From Streptomyces sp. NRRL F-2664 (GTDB lineage Bacteria > Actinomycetota > Actinomycetes > Streptomycetales > Streptomycetaceae), in NCBI RefSeq assembly GCF_000719345.1, contig NZ_JOFX01000003.1, forward strand, positions 1-64,000: 64,000 nt of DNA, read 5' to 3'. Of this stretch, positions 1 through 7,875 are shown piece after piece. The notes below the pieces were generated by a model, which saw only the letters and a list, made by a program, of their open reading frames with translations, made no database searches and had not been told where the DNA came from. The position numbers and the translations under genes are program-made. Each line of letters starts with the position of its first letter. Within the stretch, counting starts at the first letter, position 1.

Positions 1-615
1 GACACATCACGAGTGATCAAAGTGGCAATCATCGACAACCTCCGCCGAAACAGACCCGGCCACCACTGCTCACACCCTCGGAAGCAGAAAGAACACCCCG
101 CCAACGAGATGCCCTCATACCGACACACACCACCCTGACCACCCCCCTTCACCAAACCATCCACCCCACGTAACAAACCCGCCACAAGCCACCAAAACAC
201 ACCAAACCACCCCCCACCACCACCCCACCCCGTCCCGAGCAGGCATCATCGCCGGCGCCCCAGGCCCAGAGGGCGCGACCGCGCCGGGTCCGGGGTGCCT
301 GATGGAGGGTTTCGACGCGCAGGTGCAAGGGGTGCGGCGGGCGGGTGTTTCCCTGCCGGGCCTGGCGTGCGGGCGGCGCGGTACCCGGGTGTGGGTCGCG
401 GCGGGGCTTCGCCGTCGGTGGGCGGGCCGTCCGGAGGGGGGGGCGGCCCGGTCCGGTCCGGGACCTTCAGGGCGTCCGGCCCGCTCCGGTTCGCGGTTCG
501 GGTCGCGGGCCGGCTTGCGGTGGGGCGGCGGTGTGGGGCGGACGGGCCGGCTTGCCGGTCCGGCTCGGCTTTCGGTGGGGCCCGCGGTGCGGGGTGGCCG
601 GGAGGTGCGGGCGGG
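1..615. other. Left-edge region without a convincing gene; strand-composition switch
   Basis: From about 40 to 245 the + strand is C/A-rich and almost devoid of G. From about 290 to 610 it becomes strongly G-rich, including a run of eight Gs at 436-443 and several GGGG tracts. All frames in the G-rich part give low-complexity Gly/Arg/Pro translations and I do not accept any of them. A short frame open from the left edge ends at a TGA at 136-138 (basic, His/Pro-rich tail). It could be the 3' end of a gene outside the window, but nothing in it is recognisable. Confidence 0.5.
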
Positions 616-891
616 TCAGGTGTGGAGGCGACTGTTGGGGCCGTCGCGGTCACCGGCGCTTTCGTCGTTGAACCAGTAGTCGCCGGCCGCCAGGTAGCGG
701 AACGAGTGCGTGTTCTCGCTCGGCAGGGTGACCGTGACCGCACGCTTGCCGTCCGTGCGCGGCTGCAACGTATGCACGCCGGGCTGCCAGTCGTTGAAGT
801 CGCCCACCACGCTCACCGGCCCGGGCGGACAGTCCACCGGCAACACGAACGTGACCTCAGTACGGTCCTTACGCAGCGTGCGCTCCAACAT
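616..891 (-). CDS. Isoamylase early-set (CBM48-like) glycogen-binding domain protein
   Basis: This 91-residue protein is essentially one early-set immunoglobulin-like domain of the kind found at the N-terminus of glycogen branching enzymes and on AMPK beta subunits. The diagnostic segment is VSVVGDFNDWQPGVHTL, followed by strands ending in FRYLAAGDYWFNDE. No catalytic domain is attached, so it is a stand-alone domain that probably binds alpha-glucan or a partner enzyme in the cytoplasm. The ATG at 891 is chosen because GGAG lies 8 nt upstream; the frame is open further upstream but the sequence there is not domain-like. Single-domain versions of this kind are familiar in Streptomyces genomes. 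Its substrate is unknown. Confidence 0.8.
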   Translation of the reverse strand: MLERTLRKDRTEVTFVLPVDCPPGPVSVVGDFNDWQPGVHTLQPRTDGKRAVTVTLPSENTHSFRYLAAGDYWFNDESAGDRDGPNSRLHT

Positions 892-1044
892 CAAGCAACT
901 CCTGACTGGCGAAACCGACGGGAACGTACCGGGGAGGTACTCGCCCATACTCGGCCCACCTCCCCTCCGCCGCACCCGGAAACAACCCCCGTCGGCGACC
1001 GCGACGCCGGAGAGGCCGTGGATTGTGAGACCGCCCACCCCCTC

Positions 1045-1074
1045 TTGACCAGCGGAGGAAGGGTTACCTAACTT
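1045..1074 (+). promoter_or_regulatory. Strong HrdB-type promoter for a leaderless transcript
   Basis: TTGACC (1045-1050), an 18-nt spacer and TAACTT (1069-1074). The TAACTT box ends 7 nt before the ATG at 1082, so transcription should begin at or next to the start codon. A GGAGG in the spacer is too far upstream to be part of the mRNA. Confidence 0.6.
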
Positions 1075-1081
1075 CGGTCGC

Positions 1082-1324
1082 ATGACCCCCCACCCCACCC
1101 CGGCCGACTTCGCTCTCGATCTCACCGCCCAGGAGATGCAGCGCCGCGCCCACGTCATGGAGGCTCTCGGACCCGACTGGGATCCGGTCGAGGTCCTCCG
1201 CGGCGAGGAGGCGGCCTACGACCTGCTCTACTCGGGGCTCGATGCGGAGCAGCAGCGCCTCTACGACCAGCTCGTCACCGCCGGTGTGCTGCCCGCACGG
1301 GGACACGGACATGCTGCCCCTTGA
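1082..1324 (+). CDS. DUF6400-like small protein
   Basis: An 80-residue acidic helical protein with the phrases EALGPDWDPVEVLRGEEAAY and YSGLDAEQQRLYDQLVTAGVLP. I recognise these from a small Streptomyces family annotated as DUF6400. No signal peptide, membrane segment or catalytic motif is visible and the function is unknown. The start is supported by the promoter box just upstream rather than by a Shine-Dalgarno. The stop overlaps the start of the zinc-ribbon protein that follows by 14 nt, so the two are likely co-translated. Confidence 0.7.
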   Translation: MTPHPTPADFALDLTAQEMQRRAHVMEALGPDWDPVEVLRGEEAAYDLLYSGLDAEQQRLYDQLVTAGVLPARGHGHAAP

Positions 1325-1538
1325 TCCCCAGGCCGACCCCGGCCGGCGCGCCTGGATCCCCTGCCCCCGGTGCAGGGACCACCAGCAGTGCGAACCGTGC
1401 CAGGAACAGCGGACCTGCCCGACCCACTGGCGCTACCTCCTCGGCAACACCGGCACCCGGCTGCACCTGCAGTGCCGGACGTGCACCCACGTGTGGACAC
1501 ACCACACCCACTTCGGCCACACGCCCCGCCGGCGGTGA
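1311..1538 (+). CDS. Small zinc-ribbon-like protein
   Basis: A 75-residue protein with two CxxC pairs (CPRC then CEPC) plus a later C-x2-C (CRTC) and several His residues (THWRYL, HTHFGHTP). The pattern resembles a zinc ribbon or zinc finger of about 50 residues. No other domain is present. The ATG at 1311 lies inside the end of the preceding gene, so translation is probably coupled to it. A regulatory or nucleic-acid/partner-binding role is possible but is inference; I do not recognise the family. Confidence 0.6.
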   Translation: MLPLDPQADPGRRAWIPCPRCRDHQQCEPCQEQRTCPTHWRYLLGNTGTRLHLQCRTCTHVWTHHTHFGHTPRRR

Positions 1539-1562
1539 CCCACCCGGCCCGGGCTCTCGGTG

Positions 1563-2135
1563 TCAGGAGGGCGGGCGGAAGGCGGTGGCGCGGACGGTGT
1601 CCCCGCCCAGCGCGAAGGTGCCGCCGTCGTCGGGGGCCAGCTGAAGGTGGGCGTCCGCCGCGCCGATGACCACCGAGGGCGCGGCAAGCGGTTCGGCGCC
1701 GGAGGCGCAGTAGCCGTCGGCCTCGCCGAGGACCGGGGTGAACGCGATCCGCGTCCGGGCAGCGGCGCCGGCCTCCAGCTCAACCGGGTACGCCGGCCCT
1801 TCGCGGATCACCGCCAGGGCTCGCGCACGATCCGGTGCACCCTGGCCGGCTACGGCCACGCTCGGATACCCCCGCAGCACGCACGGTGCCGGCCCCTGGT
1901 TCACCAGCGTCACCTGCACGACGTCCGCGCCCACCCGCTCCGCGCCGCCCGCCGCGAGCTGTTCGCCGCGACACGGAGGGGGCGCGTCGGCGGCGGTCGC
2001 GGCGGCAGAGGCCGGGGGCGAGGCCACCGCACCCAGTGCGGTCATCATGACGGCCGCGGTGGCGGCCGCCCCGCGCAGCGTCGCAGCCCTGTGGTTCCAC
2101 GTCTTCGCACACCACCACCGTCTCCAGCGTGGCAC
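1563..2135 (-). CDS. Secreted DUF4232-domain protein
   Basis: A 190-residue protein with an N-terminal hydrophobic export signal (about residues 18-45, ending ASPPASAAA). It is followed by a DUF4232 domain: a conserved Cys near residue 55, the strand segment VVQVTLVNQGPAPCVLRGYPSVAV, and a terminal beta-strand region. DUF4232 proteins are exported, often lipid-anchored, actinobacterial proteins of unknown function. The gene starts 6 nt after the broken kinase upstream and should be on the same transcript. Kinase-plus-DUF4232 pairs suggest a cell-envelope sensing role, but this is inference. Confidence 0.75.
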   Translation of the reverse strand: MPRWRRWWCAKTWNHRAATLRGAAATAAVMMTALGAVASPPASAAATAADAPPPCRGEQLAAGGAERVGADVVQVTLVNQGPAPCVLRGYPSVAVAGQGAPDRARALAVIREGPAYPVELEAGAAARTRIAFTPVLGEADGYCASGAEPLAAPSVVIGAADAHLQLAPDDGGTFALGGDTVRATAFRPPS

Positions 2136-2141
2136 CGGGCG

Positions 2142-3755
2142 TCAGCCGCGTCGCGTCAGGGTGTCCGGGGCGCCGGCCGACTGGGCTCCTTCCGCTTCGA
2201 GGGTCACCCGGTCCGGCTGGGTCATGGTGAGCACGTACAGGTTTCCGCGGGGGCACTCGAAGGTCGCCGCGCGGTCGGTGGGGTGGCTGGTGACCGCCGC
2301 GAAGACGGCGGAGTCCTGGCGCACCTGGCGGAGTTCCAGGGCCTCGGTGCAGCCCAGGTTGCGTCCGGTGGACAGCTCCTTGACGTCGCTGACCTGCCGA
2401 CCTACGAGTTCGCCCACGGCTGCGGCGTTCAGGGTGACCGTCACATGGAAGGCGCCCGCCCTGGCCCGGGTGATGCCGTCCGCGTCCGGCGTACCGGGGC
2501 CGGTGCCCGACCAGGTTCCGACCCACGCGGACGGCAGCACCGCCTGACCCGACGCGGAGGCGGTCGGACCCGGCGGGGTCGTGCCGCCGTCGGAGCCGTC
2601 GCGGTCGCCGTCCATGAGCAGCCGGAGCGGGAACGCGGCAAGGACGGCCAGGACGGCGGCCGCACCGGCCGCGGCGATCAGTCGGCCCCGTACGGGCGAC
2701 CGGCCGTCGGCGGTGGTGCCGACAGGCGCCGTAGGGGCCGCGGGAGGTGCAGGCGGCGGCGGGAGCGGCACGGGGACCTGCGGCAGTGGTGGCGGGGTGA
2801 GGAGCCGGGCCAGTTCACCCTCGCGGCGGGCCACGTCCGCGGACAGGCCCGGCGGCATCGCGTCACCCCACGCCCCCTCCGGGTCCCCCGCGTCCTCCGC
2901 GTGCCCCGCGTCCGCGCCCGCGCCCGCAGCGGAAGCGGCGGTGAGGAAGCGGTAGAACTCCGCGGCGGTGGGGCGCTGCGCCGGGTCCTTGGCCAGGCAG
3001 TCCGCCAGCGGCGGGGACAGGTGGGCCGGGACGCCGTCCAGGCAGGGCTCGTCGTGGACGATGCGGTACAGCAGGGCGGGCAGGTGGAGTTCCTCCCCCG
3101 CTGCAAGGAAAGGACTGCGTCCGGTCGCCGCGTACACGAGGACCGCCGCGAGGGAGAACACATCGGCCGCAGCAGAGACGGCGGCGCCGACGGCCTGCTC
3201 CGGGGCGAGTTAGCCCGGGGTTCCGACGACCGTGCCGGTCTGCGTGTACCGGGCATCGTGCGAGGCGCGGGCGATGCCGAAGTCGATGAGGAAGGGACGG
3301 GCACCGCCCAGCAGTACGTTGGCCGGTTTGATGTCGCGGTGGACGACGCCGGCCGCCCCCACCGTGATCAGAGCCGCCGTCAGCTCCCGGGCCAGGCAGT
3401 GCAGGGCGTCCGCTGGGAGCGGCCCCTGCCGGCCGACCCAGTCGGCGAGCGACGGGGCGGGCACGTACTCCGTCGCCAGCCACTGCGGTACGGCTCCCGG
3501 CGGACTGAAATCGACCACCGACACCATCCACGCGCCGCGCACCCGGTCGCTGGTGCGTATCTCACGGTCGAAACGCTCCGCGAAATCCCCGTGCAGACTC
3601 AGGTCCCGGTGCACCGTCTTCAGCGCCAGCGGCCGGCCGGAGGCGGTACGGGCCAGAAACACCTCGCCCATGCCGCCCTCACCCAGACGCCCCAGCAACC
3701 GGTAGCCGCCGATCTCCACCGGATCTCCGGGCCGCAGAACGTCCACCAAGCCCAC
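2142..3755 (-). pseudogene. PASTA-less membrane Ser/Thr protein kinase, interrupted by an in-frame TAA
   Basis: A Hanks-type kinase reading frame of 537 codons with a single stop. Visible in the first part: Gly loop LGEGGMGEVF (about 25-34), Lys46, catalytic loop VVHRDIKPANVLL (Asp141, Asn146) and IDFG (Asp158). The frame then reads VVGTPG, stop (TAA at 3210-3212), LAPEQ. The normal motif is GTPGYLAPEQ, so one base changes Tyr to stop. Downstream in the same frame are the C-lobe, a Pro-rich linker, one membrane segment and an extracytoplasmic domain of about 150 residues with two Cys. Both halves have normal codon usage, so the lesion is recent or a sequencing error. A truncated 181-residue product would lack the APE motif and most of the C-lobe and is unlikely to be active. 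The GTG start at 3755 follows GGTGGGGGA. Confidence 0.85.
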
Positions 3756-3849
3756 TCCCCCACCCCATGGCTACGGCGCCACCGCACGGCGGGCCGCTCC
3801 ATGCGGCCACCTTAGGGGGTGTCCCGCCGGTCCTGCCGGGCTTGCGGGG

Positions 3850-4440
3850 TCAGTGGGGCCGCTCGGCGACCTGAGCGGCTCCGCTCGCCCGGTGGTCGTA
3901 GACGGCCAGCGACAGCGCCCTCATCGCGGCGTGCGCGCGCTCCGCGTCCTCACCGTGGTCGACCGCTTCCAGCGCGGCGGCAGCCGACACCCGGACCGCC
4001 TGGGGCAGACCCTCGTGGGCGCACACCCGGTAGGCGACACTGCGGCGTGCAGCCCGTTCCTCTTCGCTGACTCCGAACGCGGTCAGCGGGAAGGCCGCCG
4101 CCTGGTACATCGCGAGACTCGCCACGACCGCATCCGCGATGCCTTCCGCATAGCCGCTCCCCGTGCCGGGCGCGACAAGGGTGACGTGAGCGGGAGCAGG
4201 CGCGGGGAAGACGGCGGGCGGGGCAGTGGTCGTGCCGGGGGGCGTGGTCAGGAAGGCGGCCACCTGCCGGCGCGAGAGGAAGGAGCCGATCGCCGCCCCC
4301 AGACCGGCCGCCGCCGCGGCGAGCACGCCCGCCGTCCGCCCGCCCCACACCCATCCGAAGCAGGCTCCGCCGGCCACCCCGCACATCACCAGCGCGAAAG
4401 TGATCATCAGGTGGATACGGGCGAACGGCGACATCCTCAT
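3850..4440 (-). CDS. Small membrane protein of unknown function
   Basis: A 196-residue protein with two adjacent hydrophobic segments near the N-terminus (MITFALVMCGVAGGACFGWVW and AGVLAAAAAGLGAAIGSFL). A cytoplasmic helical region follows and contains AALEAVDHGEDAERAHAAMRAL. I do not recognise the family. The ATG at 4440 is chosen because sequence upstream becomes low-complexity Gly/Arg; a second ATG lies 6 nt downstream. No strong Shine-Dalgarno distinguishes them. It is transcribed towards the kinase pseudogene but separated from it by about 95 nt, so a shared operon is uncertain. Confidence 0.6.
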   Translation of the reverse strand: MRMSPFARIHLMITFALVMCGVAGGACFGWVWGGRTAGVLAAAAAGLGAAIGSFLSRRQVAAFLTTPPGTTTAPPAVFPAPAPAHVTLVAPGTGSGYAEGIADAVVASLAMYQAAAFPLTAFGVSEEERAARRSVAYRVCAHEGLPQAVRVSAAAALEAVDHGEDAERAHAAMRALSLAVYDHRASGAAQVAERPH

Positions 4441-4503
4441 GCCCAGCAGTATCCACGCCCACCCCGACCCGACCCTCGTCGCCCCCGACCTGCCCCCCGA
4501 CCC

Positions 4504-4552
4504 GATCCGGGCCGGCCCCCGGCCAGCTCCGCCCCGATCCGGGCCGGCCCCC
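4504..4552. repeat. Imperfect GC-rich direct repeat in a 480-bp intergenic stretch
   Basis: GATCCGGGCCGGCCCCC occurs at 4504-4520 and again at 4536-4552, a 32-nt period, inside the region 4441-4921 that carries no convincing gene. Further partial copies of CCGGCC-rich words follow up to about 4590. The rest of the stretch is ordinary GC-rich spacer plus the promoter at 4851-4878. Confidence 0.6.
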
Positions 4553-4850
4553 GATCGGCCGCCCGACCCGGTCCCCGGCCGGCCGCCCGCCATCCGCGCA
4601 CCACCGCTCGGCCCTCCCCCACCCGCCGACACCCGACGTCGCTCCCCCGGCGGTTCACGACGCCCCACCGCCCGTCGTCGCCCCCGTCACCCCTGCACCC
4701 CGACACCCGTACGCTCCGACGCCAGCGGAGATCGCCGCAACTCGGGCTTTGCAGAACGTACTTCGCGCCCCGGATCGGCACCGCACGGGGGGCGATCAGC
4801 GCCAACCGGGGCATACCGGCCGGGTGAAGGGACGGGCGACGGGGCGGGGG

Positions 4851-4878
4851 TTGGCAGGGCCGGTCCGACTCGTAGGAT
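4851..4878 (+). promoter_or_regulatory. Candidate promoter of the type VII-like cluster
   Basis: TTGGCA (4851-4856), 16-nt spacer, TAGGAT (4873-4878). Expected transcription start is near 4885, giving a leader of about 37 nt before the ATG at 4922. The surrounding 4880-4915 segment is locally AT-richer than its neighbours. Confidence 0.45.
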
Positions 4879-4921
4879 GAGCCCTTGATCATTGCATTCG
4901 CAGATTGTTACGGGGGCCCCG

Positions 4922-5383
4922 ATGAGCAGCACTTCCTTCGACGCGGAATGGGCCGGTCTCAAAGAAGGGACGGCAGCCGCGGCGCAGATGCGCCTCGCGA
5001 GCGCCGCGCCGGACGGCGGCGGAGGAGGTGGGGGCGGGGGTGGCAAGGACCTCAAGTCCAACCAGGCGGTGTGGAACAAGGCCAGCAGCGACGTCGGCCA
5101 GCTGATATCGGGTATCAAGAAGGCCCAGACCGAGTTCGAGACCGGGCAGAACGGCGCCACCATCACCGGCGTGGAGAGCGCGGCCGCGCAGCGCGAGCTC
5201 TACCAGTCCTGGAAGACCTACCTCGAAGGGCTCTCCGGCAAATGCAGTGCGCTGCAGGGGCCGATGGTCGAGGCCGGCAAGGGCCAGGCAGCCAACGACG
5301 AAGCGCTGCGAGCCGACTTCGCCCGGATGAACCAGCAGTACAAGGACACCCCCGCCACCGGCGGCGACAACGGCGGCCGGTGA
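4922..5383 (+). CDS. WXG100/ESX-like helical protein
   Basis: A 153-residue, signal-less, mostly alpha-helical protein containing a run of ten glycines (about residues 32-41) between a short N-terminal helix and a longer helical region with Trp residues (AVWNKASSDV, YQSWKTYLEGL). Small helical proteins of this size placed directly before a DUF1023-type hydrolase are typical of actinobacterial type VII secretion loci, where they act as secreted substrates or partner subunits. No canonical WxG turn is visible, so the assignment rests on size, composition and context. The ATG at 4922 follows a GGGGG tract. The stop lies 8 nt before the next start. Confidence 0.55.
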   Translation: MSSTSFDAEWAGLKEGTAAAAQMRLASAAPDGGGGGGGGGGKDLKSNQAVWNKASSDVGQLISGIKKAQTEFETGQNGATITGVESAAAQRELYQSWKTYLEGLSGKCSALQGPMVEAGKGQAANDEALRADFARMNQQYKDTPATGGDNGGR

Positions 5384-5391
5384 GGGCGGGG

Positions 5392-7245
5392 ATGGACTAC
5401 GCGACGCTGAAGGCGCTGAAGCCCTCGGAGTTCACCGAGGCGGCGGACGGGTACCGGGCGGTCAGCAGCATGGCCGACCACGCGTACGCGAGTGCCGAGA
5501 GCCAGATCCCCACCCGCCTGCGGGCCGGGCTCCGCGGTGAGGCCGTCGACGAGGCGGTCGTCCAACTGGGCCTCTTGGCCCAGAACTTCCATTACACGCA
5601 GGTCGAGTGCGGGCTCGCCGCGACCGCGCTCAATGCCCTGGCGGCCTCGCTGACGACCGCCAAGTCGAAGCTGGACGCCGCGCTCTCGGACGCCGAGGCC
5701 GCCAAGTTCTCGGTGGGGCCGGACGGTTCGGTCAGCTACCCGCCCGCCGGCCAGGAGAAGGACGGCAAGCTGCCCGACGGCGGCACCGTCTCCGGCAGCG
5801 CCAAGGGCAAACCGTCAGGGAACGTCATCGACCCCACCAAGGACGCCAACGACCTGTCCTCCGCGTTGGAACGCCAGGCCGCGAACATCCACCCCAACCC
5901 CAACTTCGGCAAGGCGGTGGACATCGCGAACCGCATCGCCCAGGCCGTCGCGGACGCCACCGAGGCCGACACCCAGTGGGCCCCGAAACTGCGCAAGCTC
6001 AAGGCCGACGACGACCTCGTCGTCACCGACAAGGACTGGGCCGACGTCCAGGCCGACACCGGCGAGGTACGCAGCGGCGCAGCGGACTACCTCAGCCACA
6101 TCAAACCCCCGCCGGCGGGCGGTGACCCCAAGGCGAACGCCGAGTGGTGGAAGGGGTTGAGCGCGGACGAGCAGGCCGCGTACCTGTCGCTGAACGCGGC
6201 ACAGGTCGGCGCACTGGACGGGCTGCCGTCGGTGACCCGTGACGAGGCGAACCGCACGGTGCTCGCCGAGCGCAAGGCCGAGTTCCAGATCAGGCTGGAC
6301 GCCATCCCGCCGCAGCCGCAGAAGTACATTCCCTCCGGGCGTGACTACCCGGCCGTCGTGCTGAACCCCGAATGGTCCCGCTGGGACAAGAAGTACAGCG
6401 ACGAGAAGGCGATGCTGGAGAAGAACCTCGACGGCATGAATGCCATCCAGGCCCGCTTCGACTCCACGGGCAAGGAGGGGCTGCCCGAGGCGTACCTGCT
6501 GGGCTTCGACACCAAGGACGGCGGCCGGGCGATCGTCGCCAACGGCAACCCCGACACCGCCGCCCACACCGCCGTCTTCGTCCCCGGCACGTACACGAGC
6601 ATCGTCAAGACCGAGGACTACATCCACCACATGAGCGAGTTGTGGAAGGAGACCAACGCGCAGGCCGAGGGCCGGCAGGTCTCCACCATCACCTGGATCG
6701 GCTACGACGCGCCGCAGAGCATCGTCCCCGAGGCGATGAAGAAGCACTACGCCGAGGACGCCGCTCCCGACCTGAACCGCTTCATGGCCGGCCTGGAGAA
6801 CCTCCAGGGCGGCGACGACAAGAGCCACACCACGATCATCGGCCACAGCTACGGCTCCACCGTCCTGGGCGCGGCGTCGAACGCCGGCGACCTGCGTGCC
6901 GACGACATGATCGCCGTCGGCAGCCCCGGCATGCTGGTCGGCCACGCCCGGGAACTGGACGCGGGCGAAGGCCACGTGTGGTCCCAGTCCGCGGGCGCAC
7001 TGGACGACCAGGTGCCGGCGGGCGGCAAGTTCGCCGGCCTCGGCGGCGGCAACAAGTGGTGGAAGGAAATGCTCCCCTTCGGCAGCGTCTGGGGACAGAA
7101 CGTGCCGTCGGACGAAGATTTCGGAGCCAATATCATGGCGAACGACTCGAACAGCCACACCGACTACTGGAGAGACCACTCCTTGAGCATCCGCAACCAG
7201 GCGAGCGTGGTCGCCGGCAGGTACGACGATGTCCAGCGTGGCTGA
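5392..7245 (+). CDS. DUF1023-type alpha/beta hydrolase, type VII secretion-associated
   Basis: A 617-residue protein with a helical N-terminal half (about 1-330), resembling the coiled WXG/PPE-like modules of type VII substrates, and a C-terminal alpha/beta hydrolase of the DUF1023 type. The catalytic half contains HTAVFVPGTYTSIV, the nucleophile elbow TTIIGHSYGSTVLG (Ser in GHSYG) and DDMIAVGSPGM. DUF1023 proteins are predicted lipases/esterases or peptidases of the actinobacterial envelope. There is no Sec signal, consistent with type VII export, but no secretion machinery is in the window. The ATG at 5392 follows GAGGGCGGGG. Its 3' end overlaps the lipoprotein gene by 17 nt. Confidence 0.8.
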   Translation: MDYATLKALKPSEFTEAADGYRAVSSMADHAYASAESQIPTRLRAGLRGEAVDEAVVQLGLLAQNFHYTQVECGLAATALNALAASLTTAKSKLDAALSDAEAAKFSVGPDGSVSYPPAGQEKDGKLPDGGTVSGSAKGKPSGNVIDPTKDANDLSSALERQAANIHPNPNFGKAVDIANRIAQAVADATEADTQWAPKLRKLKADDDLVVTDKDWADVQADTGEVRSGAADYLSHIKPPPAGGDPKANAEWWKGLSADEQAAYLSLNAAQVGALDGLPSVTRDEANRTVLAERKAEFQIRLDAIPPQPQKYIPSGRDYPAVVLNPEWSRWDKKYSDEKAMLEKNLDGMNAIQARFDSTGKEGLPEAYLLGFDTKDGGRAIVANGNPDTAAHTAVFVPGTYTSIVKTEDYIHHMSELWKETNAQAEGRQVSTITWIGYDAPQSIVPEAMKKHYAEDAAPDLNRFMAGLENLQGGDDKSHTTIIGHSYGSTVLGAASNAGDLRADDMIAVGSPGMLVGHARELDAGEGHVWSQSAGALDDQVPAGGKFAGLGGGNKWWKEMLPFGSVWGQNVPSDEDFGANIMANDSNSHTDYWRDHSLSIRNQASVVAGRYDDVQRG

Positions 7246-7804
7246 CCCGTACCGCTCGGCCCGCCACCGAGCCCGCGCCGCCGTCAGGGCCCTGGTCCTG
7301 GCCGCCGCCATCGCGTCCCTGTCCGTGCTGTCCGTGGGGTGTTCGAACGTGAAGGAACTCAGCTACACGCCGGTCCGGATGGATCCCGACCCGGCTCGCA
7401 CCAAGACCAAGGAGGTCTCCTCCAGCCTCCTGGAGATGACGGGCGTCCAGGGCAAGGTGACCGAACCGGGTCCGACCGTCACGCGCTGCCGCGAGTACGG
7501 CGACGACCTGTTCTCCCTCTCCCACCCCTGGTCCGTGTACGGCATCACGGACGAGCAGGTCGACACGGGCATGGCCGCCCTGCGCACCCAGCTGGTGGCG
7601 AACGGCTGGAAGATCACCAAGGACGGCAAGGCCAACAGCACCGCCCAGAGCCCGGAGATCTACGCCGAGAACGACAGCCAGGGCTTCGCCATGGTCGTCA
7701 CCGGTCGCAAGCAGTCCGCCACCGGCGGCCCCATGCTCCTCTTCAAGGTGATCTCGCACTGCTACCGCGCCGAGTCCGCGGCGGCACTCGACGGCGAGTA
7801 CTGA
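7229..7804 (+). CDS. Lipoprotein of a type VII-like cluster
   Basis: A 191-residue lipoprotein precursor. An Arg-rich N-region is followed by a hydrophobic stretch and the lipobox LSVGC (Cys at about 38), so the mature protein is predicted to be anchored on the outer face of the membrane. The mature part contains YGDDLFSLSHPWSVYGI and a C-terminal beta-rich region ending VISHCYRAES. I do not recognise a named family. The 17-nt overlap with the hydrolase gene and the downstream hairpin at 7835-7875 indicate that it closes a three-gene operon. Confidence 0.75.
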   Translation: MSSVADPYRSARHRARAAVRALVLAAAIASLSVLSVGCSNVKELSYTPVRMDPDPARTKTKEVSSSLLEMTGVQGKVTEPGPTVTRCREYGDDLFSLSHPWSVYGITDEQVDTGMAALRTQLVANGWKITKDGKANSTAQSPEIYAENDSQGFAMVVTGRKQSATGGPMLLFKVISHCYRAESAAALDGEY

Positions 7805-7834
7805 CCCCGCTCGGGAACCGGTCCCGGCCCGGCA

Positions 7835-7875
7835 GCGCACCCCTGCACCGCGCGAGGCGTCGGTCAGGGGTGCGC
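7835..7875. terminator. Bidirectional terminator between convergent genes
   Basis: Perfect 11-bp arms GCGCACCCCTG (7835-7845) and CAGGGGTGCGC (7865-7875) around a 19-nt loop. It sits between the lipoprotein gene and the caspase-like gene and includes the stop codon of the latter. Confidence 0.6.

Noticed and set aside
13..138. Short frame open at the left window edge ending at 138
   Set aside because: Basic, His/Pro-rich and unrecognisable; could be the end of a gene but evidence is too thin to call.
4504..4552. Direct repeats considered as a possible CRISPR-like or iteron array
   Set aside because: Only two good copies, GC-rich and unevenly followed; no cas genes or replication genes nearby.
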